DNA of 64,000 bases from Psilocybe azurescens (lineage: Eukaryota > Basidiomycota > Agaricomycetes > Agaricales > Agrocybaceae): the NCBI GenBank assembly GCA_023853785.1, contig JAJIRX010000788.1, forward strand, positions 1-64,000, read 5' to 3'. Positions within the stretch are counted from its first letter, which is position 1; each line of letters begins with the position of its first letter. A program made the position numbers and the translations under genes. Shown here piece by piece: positions 48,954 through 60,975 of this stretch. The notes beneath the pieces are model-generated. The model worked only from the letters and a program-made list of their open reading frames with translations, had not been told where the DNA came from and made no database searches.

Positions 48954-51900
48954 TCAATCAAAATCCTCCTCATCATCATCTTTACCCCCAGGACGGAAAA
49001 GGGCAAGCAAGTCGTCCATGCCCAGACGCATATCCTTGATCTTGTCACCGCTCAGCGCCGCCGCCGCGAGGGCACGCTTCTTTCTTGCAACTGAGGGGTG
49101 ACGGAAATGAGATCGGTGTTTGTCCATCTTTCTATTATCAAGAACACTCACAAGCAGAATTCTATCCTCCACTGTGTCGTCAATCTTCAGTTTAAATATA
49201 TTCACATCGCGTTTTTGTCCGAAACGATGGGCACGATCAAAGGCTTGGTCCTGTGAGAGGGAGAAAATCACCCGCATCAGTCCGTTGCCTTGAAACACTG
49301 TTGAAAGCAAGCATACCTCAAGAGCAGGATTCCACCATAGGTCAACGAGGATAACATTGTTGCAGGCAGTCAAGTTGAGACCTAGAAGCAGCGTAGAGTT
49401 GAGTCAAAGTCACCTAGAACCGTATTAACTCGTACCAGTGCTTCCAGCCTTGAAAGAGATTAAAATAACTCTGGTCGTTGAGCTAGTCTTGATCTTCTCA
49501 AGCGCAGCTTCACGATCCTTTGGGATCATGGATCCATCATCTATTAGATAATAAACATCATGGATGATCAATAAATCACTTGCCACTTACATCGCACATA
49601 TTTAATCCCCTTCTCGCTCAGGAAAGGTTGGATGAGGTCTAGCATGCTTGTAAATTGCGAAAAGATGATTGTCTTTTCTTCAGAATTCGAACGCTCATCC
49701 ACCTCTCTCAGTAATTTGAGAATCATTCTGATCTTCGCAGATGATGGGCGATCCTTCTCCAACTGCTTGGCTTTGATTGCTAGAGGCATACAATCTCGAC
49801 AGTGTGTGTTCCATTCGCCCTCGCCCACATTACCAGCACGCAATCTAGAGAGAAACAAATCAATACCTACGCCCATTCAAAACAGCAAAGTAAAGTTTAC
49901 TCGGAAGTACACATGTGACATTTCTTTGTCACTCCCAACTGACCGAAAGCTGCGATAAGATCATCATCAGCGTCGGCATCAGCGTCGTCTTTGCCTTTCT
50001 CTGCAGCCTTGGGTTCAAGGGCCTGGGAGTCGTTCTTGTAATCTTTGGATACCAAAATAGGGTGATTGCAAGCTAGAGCACAACAAGCTTGGTCAATGCT
50101 AAAGCTAGCATAAAAGTATGAGTCACAAACCTTGGCGAAGTCTGAGCAAAAGCAACAGAACAGAGATGTAATTGTTTCCTCCTTTGCTATTGGCCATCAG
50201 CTTTTCAATAACGCTTTCCATCTTGGATTCAAGCGAAACGTAGAACTCCCGCTCAGATTCGTCGAATGGGCATGTGACGATCTCTACTTTGCGCTTCGGG
50301 AGCTCAATAAGTGCTCTGCCATTCAGAGTCTGGTCTTTGCGACGACGAAGCATGATCTGTTTCAGTACGACCTAAGGCAAGGTATAAGTTTACAAATGCG
50401 AATTTCTAATTTGACACAACACAATGACAAGCATTACCTGTAGACGTTTCATTGCGCGTGAGGCTCCTCGACCGCTATTAACTGGCTTTGCAATTTGTTC
50501 GTTAAACGTTTCCCAATTCGATAAGGGGTTTAATGCGAAGGAATTTGATTAATGAATAGAGCTCGGTAACATTGTTCTGCCTTTAAGATGGATCAGTCAG
50601 ATTTCAAAATAAAGAGGAGAGGACACACACATAGGCGTTCCAGTCAAACACCATCGATATTTGCCTTTGAGTTCGCAGCAGGCAATGGCACCCTTAGTCT
50701 TGACATTCTTGATGTTATGAGCTTCGTCTGCGGCCCCTCGTCGATTAGCAGATATAGCAAAAGGAAGGAAGAAACATACCGAGGACAATCCTCCACCACT
50801 TGAGTTCAAAAAGGGCACATCTCTTAACAGGGGCTTTTTTACCACTGGTGGGTTTTTTTCTTGATCGTTCGTCCAAAAGAATCGTCGTCAGAGTCCACTT
50901 CAGAATCATCTGGTGTGGATTTCTTGGAGGTGGATTTGGAGGTGGCTTTAGATTCGTCTTTGGCAGGCGGGCTATAAGCCATGTACTCTGACTTAACAGT
51001 GTCGTAGGTAGTCACTACGACGTGGTATTTGTTGAAAACATTGGCATCTATGTTCGACATAAATATTGCATTGACATTTTGGAAACTTCAATAAATACCT
51101 GTTGTACGGCTGGTTCCTTGATGTTTGAGCACTTTAAATCCAGTCATCCTCTGAATTTCATCGGCCCATTGAGCAACAAGGGCAAGAGGACAGACAACCC
51201 TAGATATCATGAGAAAAGACTGCGAAGGAGACAAGGCAAACCAAATGACATACAAGTTGGCAGCACTCCATTCTGCTTTATCAGACTTCTTAGCCCGACC
51301 CTCAACAATTCGTGTCAGAGTCTGAATCGTCTTGCCCAGACTAGGTAATAATAAGTATCAGCGTTGAATCTAAAGAGAGAGAAATTAGACTCACCCCATA
51401 TCGTCTGCTAGAATACCTCCGGTGCGTTTCTTACTCACATCTTCTCGATCACGCATCCAAGCTCGACCAAGAATCTGATGTGGTAGAAGTTGAATACCCT
51501 CTGTAAACCCCGGGACTGTAGCTTGTTCCAAGTCAATTTCGATATCCTCGTCGAGTTCCTGGTTCATGCCGCCACTCATGAGATCTCGGAGGGCCTTCTC
51601 AGCGTCACCAGCTGTCATGAAAGGATTGTCGTCGCGGAAATCCGGGAGTTTCACTTCTTCCCCATCTGTACTTTTTGGACGCGGTCCTGGAAATATAGGC
51701 CTTTTTATAAAGTTGGGTTGAGGGAGGTCTCGATTGCTAGGGACGTGTATTGGAGTGGCTTGAGGCCTAATTGAACCCGGAGGTTGCGGTCGAGGGTTGG
51801 AAGGGTTAAACATGTTGTCCAAACGTTGAAGAAGGGGCCCTTGGTTTGGTCTTGCTGGCGCTTTATATGCTCTGATTTAATGGGACGGAGCCCAAGTTTA

Positions 51901-52325
51901 TTTTACGTGGGTTTGGTTTGACACAGGGTCGAACGTACCCTGAAGTGCTGGCCAAAACCTCAACCTCGTCCTCAGAATCTTTAGTGAGATTTACAGGATC
52001 ATCTTCCTCGTCTGAGGAGATTATGACAGTGCTTCTCTTTGCGAAAGGATTTGCAGGTGGCTTTGCAGCCTTCAGGGCCTTTGTGGGTGGCACAGACGAT
52101 GTTGAGCTCGTCGACGCGACAGACTGCTTAATCGGTCGAACTTGCGCTTCAAACATGTTTTATGAGTACCTACGATAGCTTCGGTTGCTTGGGCAGTCTT
52201 TCGGGAGCCCCCAAACTCAGGATATAGATTTACATCTTCAGCAAATCTCTTTCGGCTGGAGAACGCAAATGTATGAGTACAAGTGCAATCTGATGTCGAT
52301 AAGCTTACATATGTTCCATCGGCAT
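48954..52325 (-). CDS. SNF2-family helicase/ATPase (RAD5/ULS1-like group)
   Basis: ATP-driven DNA translocase in the nucleus. Order: basic, Ser-rich N-terminus (start MPMEHI at 52325 tentative), [18 protein letters not shown], Walker [52 protein letters not shown], a long acidic/Ser/Lys insert, [19 protein letters not shown] (DEAH box), [59 protein letters not shown], Cys pairs KKCHMC and HCRDC (a reduced RING-like zinc site), [60 protein letters not shown] (helicase VI) and a DDDEEDFD end. Breaks at T7 50853-50859, T6 50835-50840 and T4 52158-52161 heal with one base each. The divergent neighbour is cytochrome b5 reductase. Confidence 0.88.
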
Positions 52326-52780
52326 AATCTAGTCGTATCTTTAAGCTCAAGAGAATCACCGATGATAATCAGGATGTTGGTGTAAAGCAAGTTGAACTCT
52401 GAATTCAAGACTTTGCAATCGCGTTCAACTTGGCCTTCTAAATAATCACGTGGACCGGTTCAAATTGAGATTCTCCTTTTGGGTAAATTGTATTACTAAA
52501 TATCACAGTGTCATGGACTCAAAAATATCTTCGAGAAAATGCTACCTATAAATATTTTGGTCGGATAAATCACCCACCCTGAATGACTTGATTTCGCCAT
52601 TTACCTCAACTATCACTATCGCTTACAAGCACACCACGATATGCTAATCCCGATGACGCCTAACCTCAATGATAACTCAGCAAATTTTTTAAACCGATGA
52701 AATGCTATAAAACGGACTGAAGAGCAGTCTGATTTCACTCATACCCACTGGATTTCTAGCCTTTCCCATCAACTTACAAT
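52326..52780. other. Divergent intergenic region, SNF2 / cytochrome b5 reductase
   Basis: 455 nt between opposite start codons, AT-rich, holding both promoters. A TATAAAA at 52706-52712 is listed separately. Confidence 0.45.
52706..52712 (+). promoter_or_regulatory. TATA box of the cytochrome b5 reductase gene
   Basis: TATAAAA about 70 nt before the ATG at 52781, a normal distance for a fungal TATA promoter. Confidence 0.5.
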
Positions 52781-53942
52781 ATGTCAATTCCGGCTCAAAC
52801 AAAAACCATCTTTGACCCTCAGGTCTACACTGACCTCAAGTTAAAGAAAATTATCCCATACAATCATAATACGTCTAAGTGAGTTGGATTGGTTCTGTAT
52901 TTCCTTGATTCCAGGGTGCAGAATTAAATTTATTGTACTCTAGACTTATCTTCGAGCTCCTTGAGGGACAAGCTTCTTTAATTCCTGTCGCATCTTGCGT
53001 CGTTGTTAGAGCTTCGAATCCAGACCATCTTAAAGACGACAAAGGCGAACCCTTGTTTCGACCTTTCACCCCCATATCGCCTCTCGATGCTGTTGGAGAA
53101 CTCGTACTTTTAGTGAAGCGTTACGAAGCGGGAAATGTTTCGAAGTACGTTCATAGCCTGAAGGTATAACTCCAACACCACTTCTGCCGTATTTATAAAT
53201 ACTTAAATCCCTGTGCAGGAAGGGGATACACTTGCTTTTAAAGGACCTTACCTGAAGTTTGCGTACGAAGGTATGCGCCTGGCATTGCATATCTGAATTT
53301 AACCTCTCTAACCTTTCTTGAACAGCAAATCAATTTGATGAGGTCGCCTTCATTGGAGGAGGCACTGGGATGTATGAATATCTTTTTTCATGTCTACACG
53401 CTCACTGATTATGTACCAAAATAATAACAGTGCGCCTTTCTATCAAGTGCTAACGCATGCTCTAAAGGATGAGGCCAACAAGACTAAATTCAAATTGATA
53501 TACTCTAACGTTTCAGAGAAAGATATCCTATTGCGCGCAGAACTCGACGCCCTCCAACAGAAATTCTCGCAAACCTTTGAAATTGTATATCTTGTGGACA
53601 ATCCCACTGCAGAGTGGACTGGTCCTGTCGGCTTCATTACTGCCGATCATATCAAGCATAACGTTGGCCCTGCCAATCTAGGTGATAAAATCAAAATCTT
53701 CGTTTGCGGTGAGCAGGGCTTCGGATCCAGGTCGTCGTTGAAAGGCACTAAAAATAGAGTAGGTCCTCCTCCTCAAGTCGCTTCCCTTGCGGGAAAGAAA
53801 GATGGTCAGAAACAAGGCGAACTTGATGGAATTTTGAAAGACTTGGGCTACACTCAAGAACAGGTGCGGATTTTGTTGAATGTCATTGTTGTAAATCACT
53901 TTATCGATTTGACATATTGCTTTGCAGGTATTTAAATTCTAG
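52781..53942 (+). CDS. NADH-cytochrome b5 reductase
   Basis: FAD flavoprotein passing electrons from NADH to cytochrome b5 (lipid desaturation, sterol synthesis). MSIPAQTKTIFDPQVYTDLK; the first exon ends at 52878. FAD-binding RPFTPISPLDAVGELVLLVK (residues about 72-91) and GDTLAFKGPYLKFAYEAN; NADH-binding VAFIGGGTGIAPFYQVLTH (about 130-148), LIYSNVSEKDILLRAELDAL and the C-terminal CGPPPQVASLAG, then DGILKDLGYTQEQVFKF. About 270 residues, no N-terminal membrane anchor, closer to a soluble or outer-membrane-trimmed form than to Mcr1. Seven or so exons, frame clean throughout. A TATA box lies 70 nt upstream. Confidence 0.93.
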
Positions 53943-54083
53943 AGTCGAATTTGGATGAATATCGTTGTTTTTTATAAATCATATGGTCTAAGAACAAGAA
54001 ACTAAATTTAAGTGTAACGAAGCTCTGTCATGTTCAGAACGGTGGAAATTCCGACTACTTCACATAAGCAAACAGACAAGAGG

Positions 54084-55310
54084 CTAGATCCGATATGTGT
54101 GGTCGCCTGTGTGTGCCCATCGTACCTCTGAGTACGTGATATCGACCGCACGAAGAGGTTTTGTGAGAGGGTCGGCTTGAGAGACGATGAGTCGTTGTTC
54201 CAACATGGTCGTCATCATTTTCGACTTGAAATTGATTCTTCCTGAATAGCTGAAGTGCGTCAAAGCTGGAAGAAGATACTCTGTGCTGCCGTCGGTGTCA
54301 GGGTTGAGTCGATTGATCGTCAAATCGGAGAGGCCGTAATTTTGATGTTCGAGAGAAAGGGAAGGAAGTGTGAACAAAGTATTTTAAAAAATTCAGGCCT
54401 GATTGTTCTACGAGATTGATATTTTGAAGAGTCAATGTTGTCAAACTGAAGGACGACCTACTCAACAGATCTTCAAGTCCATTCATCCGTAAAGTGTGTT
54501 CGTTCGCATCTTTGTGAAGTATAATTCGAGGCTCGACTATGAAGGTACCGTAACAGCTGTGAGAATACGACTCACCAGTTTACTGCGCCTAGTAACTTCA
54601 AGATTGTACAGGTCAATAGTTCCCTCGGCATGATTGGTAGAAAGTCGGTTACCTCTGTAGGTCAAATCGGATCGAGATAAAGTGTTTGAACTTGGTCTAG
54701 AATGTTGGGCATATTTGAGAACATAATCAATTGTCATTTTGAGTGTCACTTTCGTAAGTTGTCGGCAATTAGTGTAAACATCGGGCCTATCGCTTGAGAT
54801 TTTAATGATTCGTAGTTGAGGAGCATTGATATCTCCATGTGCCTAAGTCATGCTCGATTGTAGAAAGAATTGGGAATTTAAGGGATGCTACCGAGTCTGA
54901 AAGAGAAGATAGTGGTGAGGTACGATGAAAGGTCGTCCACCGAGATGCAGTCTTGCGAACAAGAGTCGCAAAGGAATTAGGTGGCTGCCAGCGATTACGA
55001 CTGGCAATGTGATAAGATAGCTGGCAAGTCCCAGAGTGATCCAGCCATTCTTCAAGAAGATGCTCTTGTTATTGTATACTTGTCGTGCGAGACCTGGATT
55101 CTGATATTCCTCCACAGTAACAACTGATTCCCGACAATATTTCTCCGCGCTTTACGGATCCTCCCAAGTAGAAAGGTAGAAGCAAGAAAACAAAAGTCGA
55201 TCAGGTCTTGGGTGTCGCTCACGATGGCGAATATTTCGGTAATTATTTAAATCGAGAGGAAGTATTGCCATAAGATCTGAAACGGCGTCAAATTTCGTGT
55301 TGAGGGTCAT
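54084..55310 (-). CDS. F-box leucine-repeat protein
   Basis: Start MTLNTKFDAVSDLMAILPLD at 55310. The F-box-like segment reads ILPLD...ITEIFAIVSDTQDLIDFCFL with one frame slip near 55240. Then KYCRESVVTVEEYQNPGLAR, SHLIPLRLLFARLHLGGRP, the unit INAPQLRIIKISSDRPDVYTN, YRGNRLSTNHAEGTIDLYNL, SLTTLTLQNINLVEQSG, DLTINRLNPDTDGSTEYLLP and the end VRWAHTGDHTYRI. Introns at about 54842-54892 and 54539-54585. A break near 54381-54390 (A/T runs) heals with two bases. Probably an SCF substrate adaptor; substrate unknown. Divergent from the enoyl-CoA hydratase gene. Confidence 0.6.
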
Positions 55311-55766
55311 TCATTTGTGCTTCAACTCAATCATGTCCATTTCCAATGCCAGTATGTCCCTTTCTCAATCAGCAATTTCTTGAGCGACCATTGACCGAGA
55401 CCTAGGTTCTGAAGTGGTTGTTGACATTGTAAAGGTCGAATGAATGTAGACCATAAGAGACGAGGTGCGGTGTAAACCCTAACAAGAAATACATGTTATG
55501 GGTGCAATGGTTTATGAATGTCAACAAACCTATCATAACACGTATTATTATTATTCGCGAGTCAATTGAAGATGAGAATCGGAGTGCCAGCCAACAGGTG
55601 TGTTCAGACTTCAAATTCGAACTTCAGCAAGGGTCGTGTCGGAACAAAGGTTGCCGGTACTACCGGAGATGTATTTATATAAGTACCCGGTGCCGGCGCT
55701 GTGTGTTCTTCATCATTCAACTTCCCTCCACCAACTTTCATCATATTTCATCACTCCATACCCCAG
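55311..55766. other. Divergent intergenic region
   Basis: 456 nt with promoters of the F-box gene (minus) and the hydratase gene (plus). TATATAA at 55676-55682 is listed separately. Confidence 0.4.
55676..55682 (+). promoter_or_regulatory. TATA box of the enoyl-CoA hydratase 2 gene
   Basis: TATATAA about 85 nt before the ATG at 55767. Confidence 0.5.
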
Positions 55767-57148
55767 AATGTCTGCTGATCTTTCAAAAGTCGTCGGATTT
55801 ACTCTCCCAAGACAAACCTGTTCGTACTGGTGTAGATTCATGTCTCGGGGATTCGTCTATTGACTGCGTTCACACTTGTCATCCGTTTACTAGGTTGCTT
55901 GGAATAAGCGCGACCTTTTGACATACGCAGTCGGAGTAGGAGCCAAGAACGACGAGTTTCAGTTTATATATGGTGCGTTTATATAAATATATTGTTATAC
56001 AGCAATCTTACATATCAGGTATCCAGAACTTGGTAAGGTCTTCTCCGCATGGCTCGTACCGCAGGATTTGGGATGCGTTGCGGATAGAAGTGGGATAGAA
56101 TGTTGCTAACGAACTTATGTATATTTAGACCCCAATTTCTCTGCTCTTCCGACCTACCCCGTCGTTCTTCAACTCAAGGGCGCCGACAGCGATGTGAACC
56201 TCTTCAGCGACCGTATCAAGGGTCGTCCCATACCCGGCATGCCAACTCTTAACCCCAATCGTATTGTATGTCAAGCTATGGTATCGCTATGTTCCCCACT
56301 CTTACTTTGTCCCAGGTACATGCCACACAGTCGATCGAAATTGTGAAGCCTCTTCCTCTTGTTAGTGGTGAAGGTTGGTCTTGGAAGACCCGGTACACAG
56401 GCGTCGTCGAAAACAGTACGTCAATATTCATTACTAAACCGGATCTCCTTGCCAAATATTGCATAGAGAGTGGCATCATCCTAACCGCTGAGAACACTCT
56501 GGTCAGTCCATCAGGCGAGGTCTACGCCAAACTCTTCGTCAGTCCAGTTGATTCCTGAAACACCTCGTCAAGGCTAATTCCATATAGTCATCCTCTTTCA
56601 ACCTTGGTGCCAAAGCCACAGGGGAGAAATACTCCAAATTCATTGCTGGACCTCCTCAAGGCAAAGCCCATCCCCAAAGACCGCAAGGCTGACTGGATTG
56701 TGGAAGAGCAGACGACTCCAGAGCAAGCTATTATCTTCCGTCTAAGCGGAGACTATAACCCTTGCACATCGGTACGTCTCCATTTTTATCCACGAGTCCA
56801 AACCCATTAATGTAGGCTTTATAAACAGACCCCAAGATTGGCAAAGGTGCCGGCTTTGGAGGCGTCATTCTTCACGGGCTGTCGACATTCGGTTTTGCTG
56901 GTCGTGCGGTCCTCAAAACCGTTGGCGAAAATGATCCAAATTCGTTGAAATTCTTTGGAGTGCGCTTCACCGCACCTGTTAAACCAGGAGATAAGCTTGA
57001 GACCAGCATCTGGGAAGTGGGTAAGGGCCCTAAAGGAACGACGGAGGTCGCCTTTGAGACCAAGAACTTGACCACAGGAAAGGTCGTTCTGGGTGGAGGT
57101 GTCGCATATGTAGTTAAAAGGCTGACGCCAAGTTGTAAAGTGCCTTGA
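55767..57148 (+). CDS. Peroxisomal 2-enoyl-CoA hydratase 2 (MaoC / hot-dog)
   Basis: Hydrates trans-2-enoyl-CoA to the (3R)-hydroxy form in peroxisomal beta-oxidation; same fold as the hydratase-2 part of Fox2. MSADLSKVVGFTLP, WNKRDLLTYAVGVGAKNDEF, YE-LDPNFSALPTYPVVLQL, RIKGRPIPGMPTLNPNRI, VHATQSIEIVKPLPLVSGEG, SFNLGAKATGEKYSKFIAGP, KPIPKDRKADWIVEEQTTP, then the catalytic hydratase-2 motif FRLSGDYNP-LHID (Asp and His) and GFGGVILHGLSTFGFAGRA, FFGVRFTAPVKPGDKLET. There is a 6-nt microexon at 56027-56032. Frame slips at several short runs; one, at the A4 run 57115-57118, decides the C-terminus. As given it ends SCKVP; with one A added it ends VVKKADAKL at 57136-57138, a PTS1 signal (AKL). Confidence 0.85.
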
Positions 57149-57466
57149 GATTGTAATATTACTATAACTCTGCAATATACCGAGGACATGGAGTCCTTTA
57201 AAGTATCAATCACATCAGCAATGTCATATCTTCCGACTACATTCCTAACGCTCTAGTCGCTCATTATGCGATTGTGTCGCTGCTTTCAACGGTGTCTTGA
57301 CAAGTCTATTTCATCTAATCGCCGTCAATGAACTGTCAAGGTCAAGGCTGGACCTTAGTCTCGTGATGATGCAAATGCGCGGTTTGTACGACATTAGGTT
57401 GAATATAGCTACAATTCAGAAAAGTGCCAGTCCGTAGAACACTTACGTGCTTTAATCAGCAGACCC
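57149..57466. other. Convergent spacer
   Basis: 318 nt between convergent genes; no gene seen. Confidence 0.4.
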
Positions 57467-59600
57467 CTAAAGAACATAACGGAAATCAGGGTGTTCATCA
57501 CCGAGCTCTATCCAGGCACGCAGACCTCCATCTGGCTCCTCTTTGGTGACATAAGGTGCGAGAATCTCAGCGCGCTTAAGCTTCTTCTGTCTATTCGATC
57601 GAATGAGTATCAGGGCGTTGAGGACCGTAAGGGCCATTATTAGAAGAGCACTAAATTAAAGGGGTCAAAATGAAGGAGCACCGCGCCCAGAGTTGCCGAC
57701 TCACAATGTCAAATTCATGATGGTCGTTTTCCGGAATTTAGGGCCTTCTTTAGATGGGTACCGCCATGTGCTCAGTATACCGCCCTACGTATCAGTCAGT
57801 GAACATGTTACGGAAGAGGTATTTATAGGAATTATTCACAGAATTGGTAGCCACAAAGCCGAGAGCTATGCTCGTGGCTCGTCGATAGTAAGGCTCAGAG
57901 TTGTTGGACAGCCATGCTGCAACGACAGGTGTTGGGGCGTACACACCCGGGACCATCAGATAAAGTGCACCATAAGAAACGTGTTTGTTAGTTGATGCTT
58001 TGAAGAGGCGTAAGAAAGGGAACTTCGAGGGAGAGGCGGAAAATTCATACCTAGAGAAATCGAGTAACCGGCAACTGCCAGTATACATATCCCAGCCAAG
58101 GGGATTGTTCTCGATTTATATCGATCAGATACATATGCAATAAGAATAGTCACTTGAAGAATTCCGTGGGTGAGTTTCAGACCGCAGCAGGACATGAGAC
58201 GAACATACCAACGAATCCAACAGCAAATGGCCCAACGCTCAGAAGTTGCGTGCGATTTGGACTGAAGCCCAGTTGATTGACAATTGAAGGCAAGAACAGA
58301 GCAAGGCCATAGAGATTCGTGCCACCCATAAAATAGATCAGGAAAATAATGATAACTTGAGGCGACTTCAGGGAAGAAAGAACCTGGCCGAGGCTGAACT
58401 TATCCAGCGGATTGACGAATGGTCGATCTCGCTCAAGGCGTTGCGTGATTATCCTGTGTTCTCCCGCATTAGGTTTGGAGCAGAGTAAGAGAGCCAATGT
58501 TGCTCACTGTTTTTGTTCCTCTGACAGAAACCGGGAGTCCTTTGGAGTAGCAGGTACGAGGTAGAAAGAAACAATACCAACTAAAAACACTAAAAATCCC
58601 TTCCTTATAGTAGCTTCCTAATCAGTATCCTTCCTCTATGTCGAACGGAAGTTTGACTGACCAGGATAAATATCCACGACCACCCGGGCTTGTTCCCCAC
58701 TCCATCCATATTCACAATAGCTGCCGCCAGAAGACCAGAGAATGCCCCAGAGAGCTGGGACAGTCATGATTGAATTGAATCACTAACACCGCTGTGCCAA
58801 GAGTCGACGTACCGATGCTGCCGAGAAAAAGCAGGCAATTCTGAAAGGATAAAGTATCATCAGCACTGGTCCTACGAGTGGAAATGGCAAGATAGATCAA
58901 TACCGCAGGGAAAGTTCTTCACGGGTGTAAAACTCTGAAAGGTAGAGGACGATACCAGGAAACATGGGGCCTTCCATTAACCCCAAGAAAGCACGAACCA
59001 CGACCAGACCATGAAAGGAAGTTACAAATCCCTGCGCGATAACAATGATGCCCCATATAGTGAGAATAGTGGGCATGACATAGTTGGGTCCAATTTTGCG
59101 GAGCAGAAGATTCGCAGGGAGTTCGGCAAGAATATAAGGTCTGCAAAGGATGAGTGCCCACTGAGACTAGGTTGAAGGACAGAATTATTGGCACGCACAC
59201 GTATGTAGTGGTTATAGCAATCTGGTACTGGCGATCTGTCATATGAAGGCTTTTTTGAAGACCTGCGACCCTAGCATTACCTATGTGCGTTGAGCCTCTT
59301 TGTTTACACGTCAGCCACTGCCTTCATTACTCACCAATATTTGCACGGTCCTAACAGGGTGAATCTGAACAAGGTACTTGGAGAATGAAAGGGCGGACAT
59401 ACCAGAAATGACAGCAGATAGAACATGGTCATTATGGGAAGTAGAGTTAGATCCATCTTCAGGACTGCCCTCTTCACTGTAGCCCGGTCCACTTGATCTA
59501 GGATGTTCTTTTCTCCGGGCTCAGATTTGTGTAGCGACAGGGAGTCGGCTGTGCTGGAAGCTTGATCAGGGGATCCATTGTCTTTGAGGACGGTCGTCAT
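57467..59600 (-). CDS. MFS anion:cation symporter (allantoate/nicotinate permease type)
   Basis: Twelve-helix plasma-membrane carrier of the fungal ACS (Dal5/Tna1) group, driven by proton symport. Start MTTVLKDNGSPDQASSTADS at 59600, cytosolic N-terminus, then RAVLKMDLTLLPIMTMFYLL (helix 1), DRQYQIAITTTYV, AELPANLLLRKIGPNYVMPT, GIIVIAQGFVTSFHGLVVVR, AFLGLMEGPMFPGIVLYLSE (family signature), a loop LERDRPFVNPLDKFSLGQVL, IIIFLIYFMGGTNLYGLALF, LPSIVNQLGFSPNRTQLLSV, YGALYLMVPGVYAPTPVVAA, WLSNNSEPYYRRATSIALGF and the C-terminal GGLRAWIELGDEHPDFRYVL motif of this group. About ten introns. Likely substrates are small organic anions; the specific one is unknown. Confidence 0.87.
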
Positions 59601-60975
59601 CGGAGACCCAAGGGGGATGACAAGGGGGAAGAACAGTGAAGAGGGGGAGAAAACCAATCCGAAAGTAAGAAATGATTGGACTTTTGAATCAATTGAGCAT
59701 GGAGTATCAGGTCTGGCTGCCTTCCGTTACCCCTCACAGAAAACCGAGCTAGATTTCGTTAATAGTTCATATGGACTCCGAGACCCCCCAAACAGCACCA
59801 GAAGAGCAGCAGCTAAAAATAGGTTTTACAGTTTCAATGTAAGCATTGGCAAGTAAGCAGCGAATATGAAGGATCGATATCAATGCGGAGACAAGATCAT
59901 GATCTAGCGAAATGATTCGCTCATCGGATAAGTAGGCGAGGGCTTACCGTGGCTCTTCAAAGCTTTTGGCCAGACCCAGGACGGAGTGTAGGTTATAGTT
60001 TCAGGAGGCTTGTGGGAAGACACCTATCAGCGGTGAACTGAAGTCAATTCATCAGGTCGTCTTCAGTCCTTGACCGTCGGTTGACCGTCCACCCACTGCA
60101 GGTTAATCCAGTCACACTAATTTAGGGGACCGTGAAACTCTAATCTCGATCGACACAACGTTCCTGTTGCGAGAAGATGATAGCTTGAGAGAATAGTCCC
60201 TCATTCTTCTGTCCCAGGCACAAGCTGTAGCTGCTGTAGGCGTTTAACAGGCGTTGAGACTTTCGGGGGATATCTGCTGCAATCTGGGGATGGCTAAATG
60301 CTTGGCGCAAGCTTGGCAATAGAAGACATTGGCACGTGCATATTACATTGAAGCTCCTGTTGAAACTTGTTCTACTTTACCAACAACCCGCGACACTCGG
60401 AAACTCTCCATAGATACTCTCCTGCCCTCACTTAAGCTTGCAACTGTGCGGAAGTCAGATCGAAGGCTACATGCAGATAATGAGCGTATATCCACACAAA
60501 AGCGTTTTTGCACTGGCACTCTAGGCAAAGCTCTCAGGTATTCCTTCCCGCGATTTAACGGACCACTGAATAATGCAAGTCTTTATATATCTATCTCTAT
60601 GCTGAAATATGGATCACAGGCACAGCATGTTGGTGATGGAGATATAAAAAGTATGGCTGATGTTCCTACATATCGTCGGCAGACCCATCTTGCTAATTCG
60701 ACTCATTCCTGGCCAATGCACGATCGATCACATTCGGACAGCTACAATTGGCTGTGATTCGATAAACTGTGTCCACCTTGAGACTTGTTTTAAGATTTAC
60801 CTGCCAGATTTTTTGTCTTTGTTTTATTCGTCTCGGCCTAACATCATTGATGTTTCCAACCGAGCCTTTGCGGTCAAGCGACGTTCTCCTTATCTTTCGA
60901 ATTTGAGCAATTGATATGCTACTTTAATACCTCTGTGCTCTGTGTTTTCAATTGCGGCTGAGTGGAACATTGATA
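59601..60975. other. Intergenic, no gene seen
   Basis: 1.37 kb upstream of the MFS symporter and left of repeat copy B. A plus-strand frame at 60329-60757 has no recognisable motif. Promoter of the symporter is expected at 59601-59900. Confidence 0.4.

Noticed and set aside
60329..60757. A plus-strand gene of 142 codons upstream of repeat B
   Set aside because: No motif, no intron signals, no composition typical of coding sequence here.
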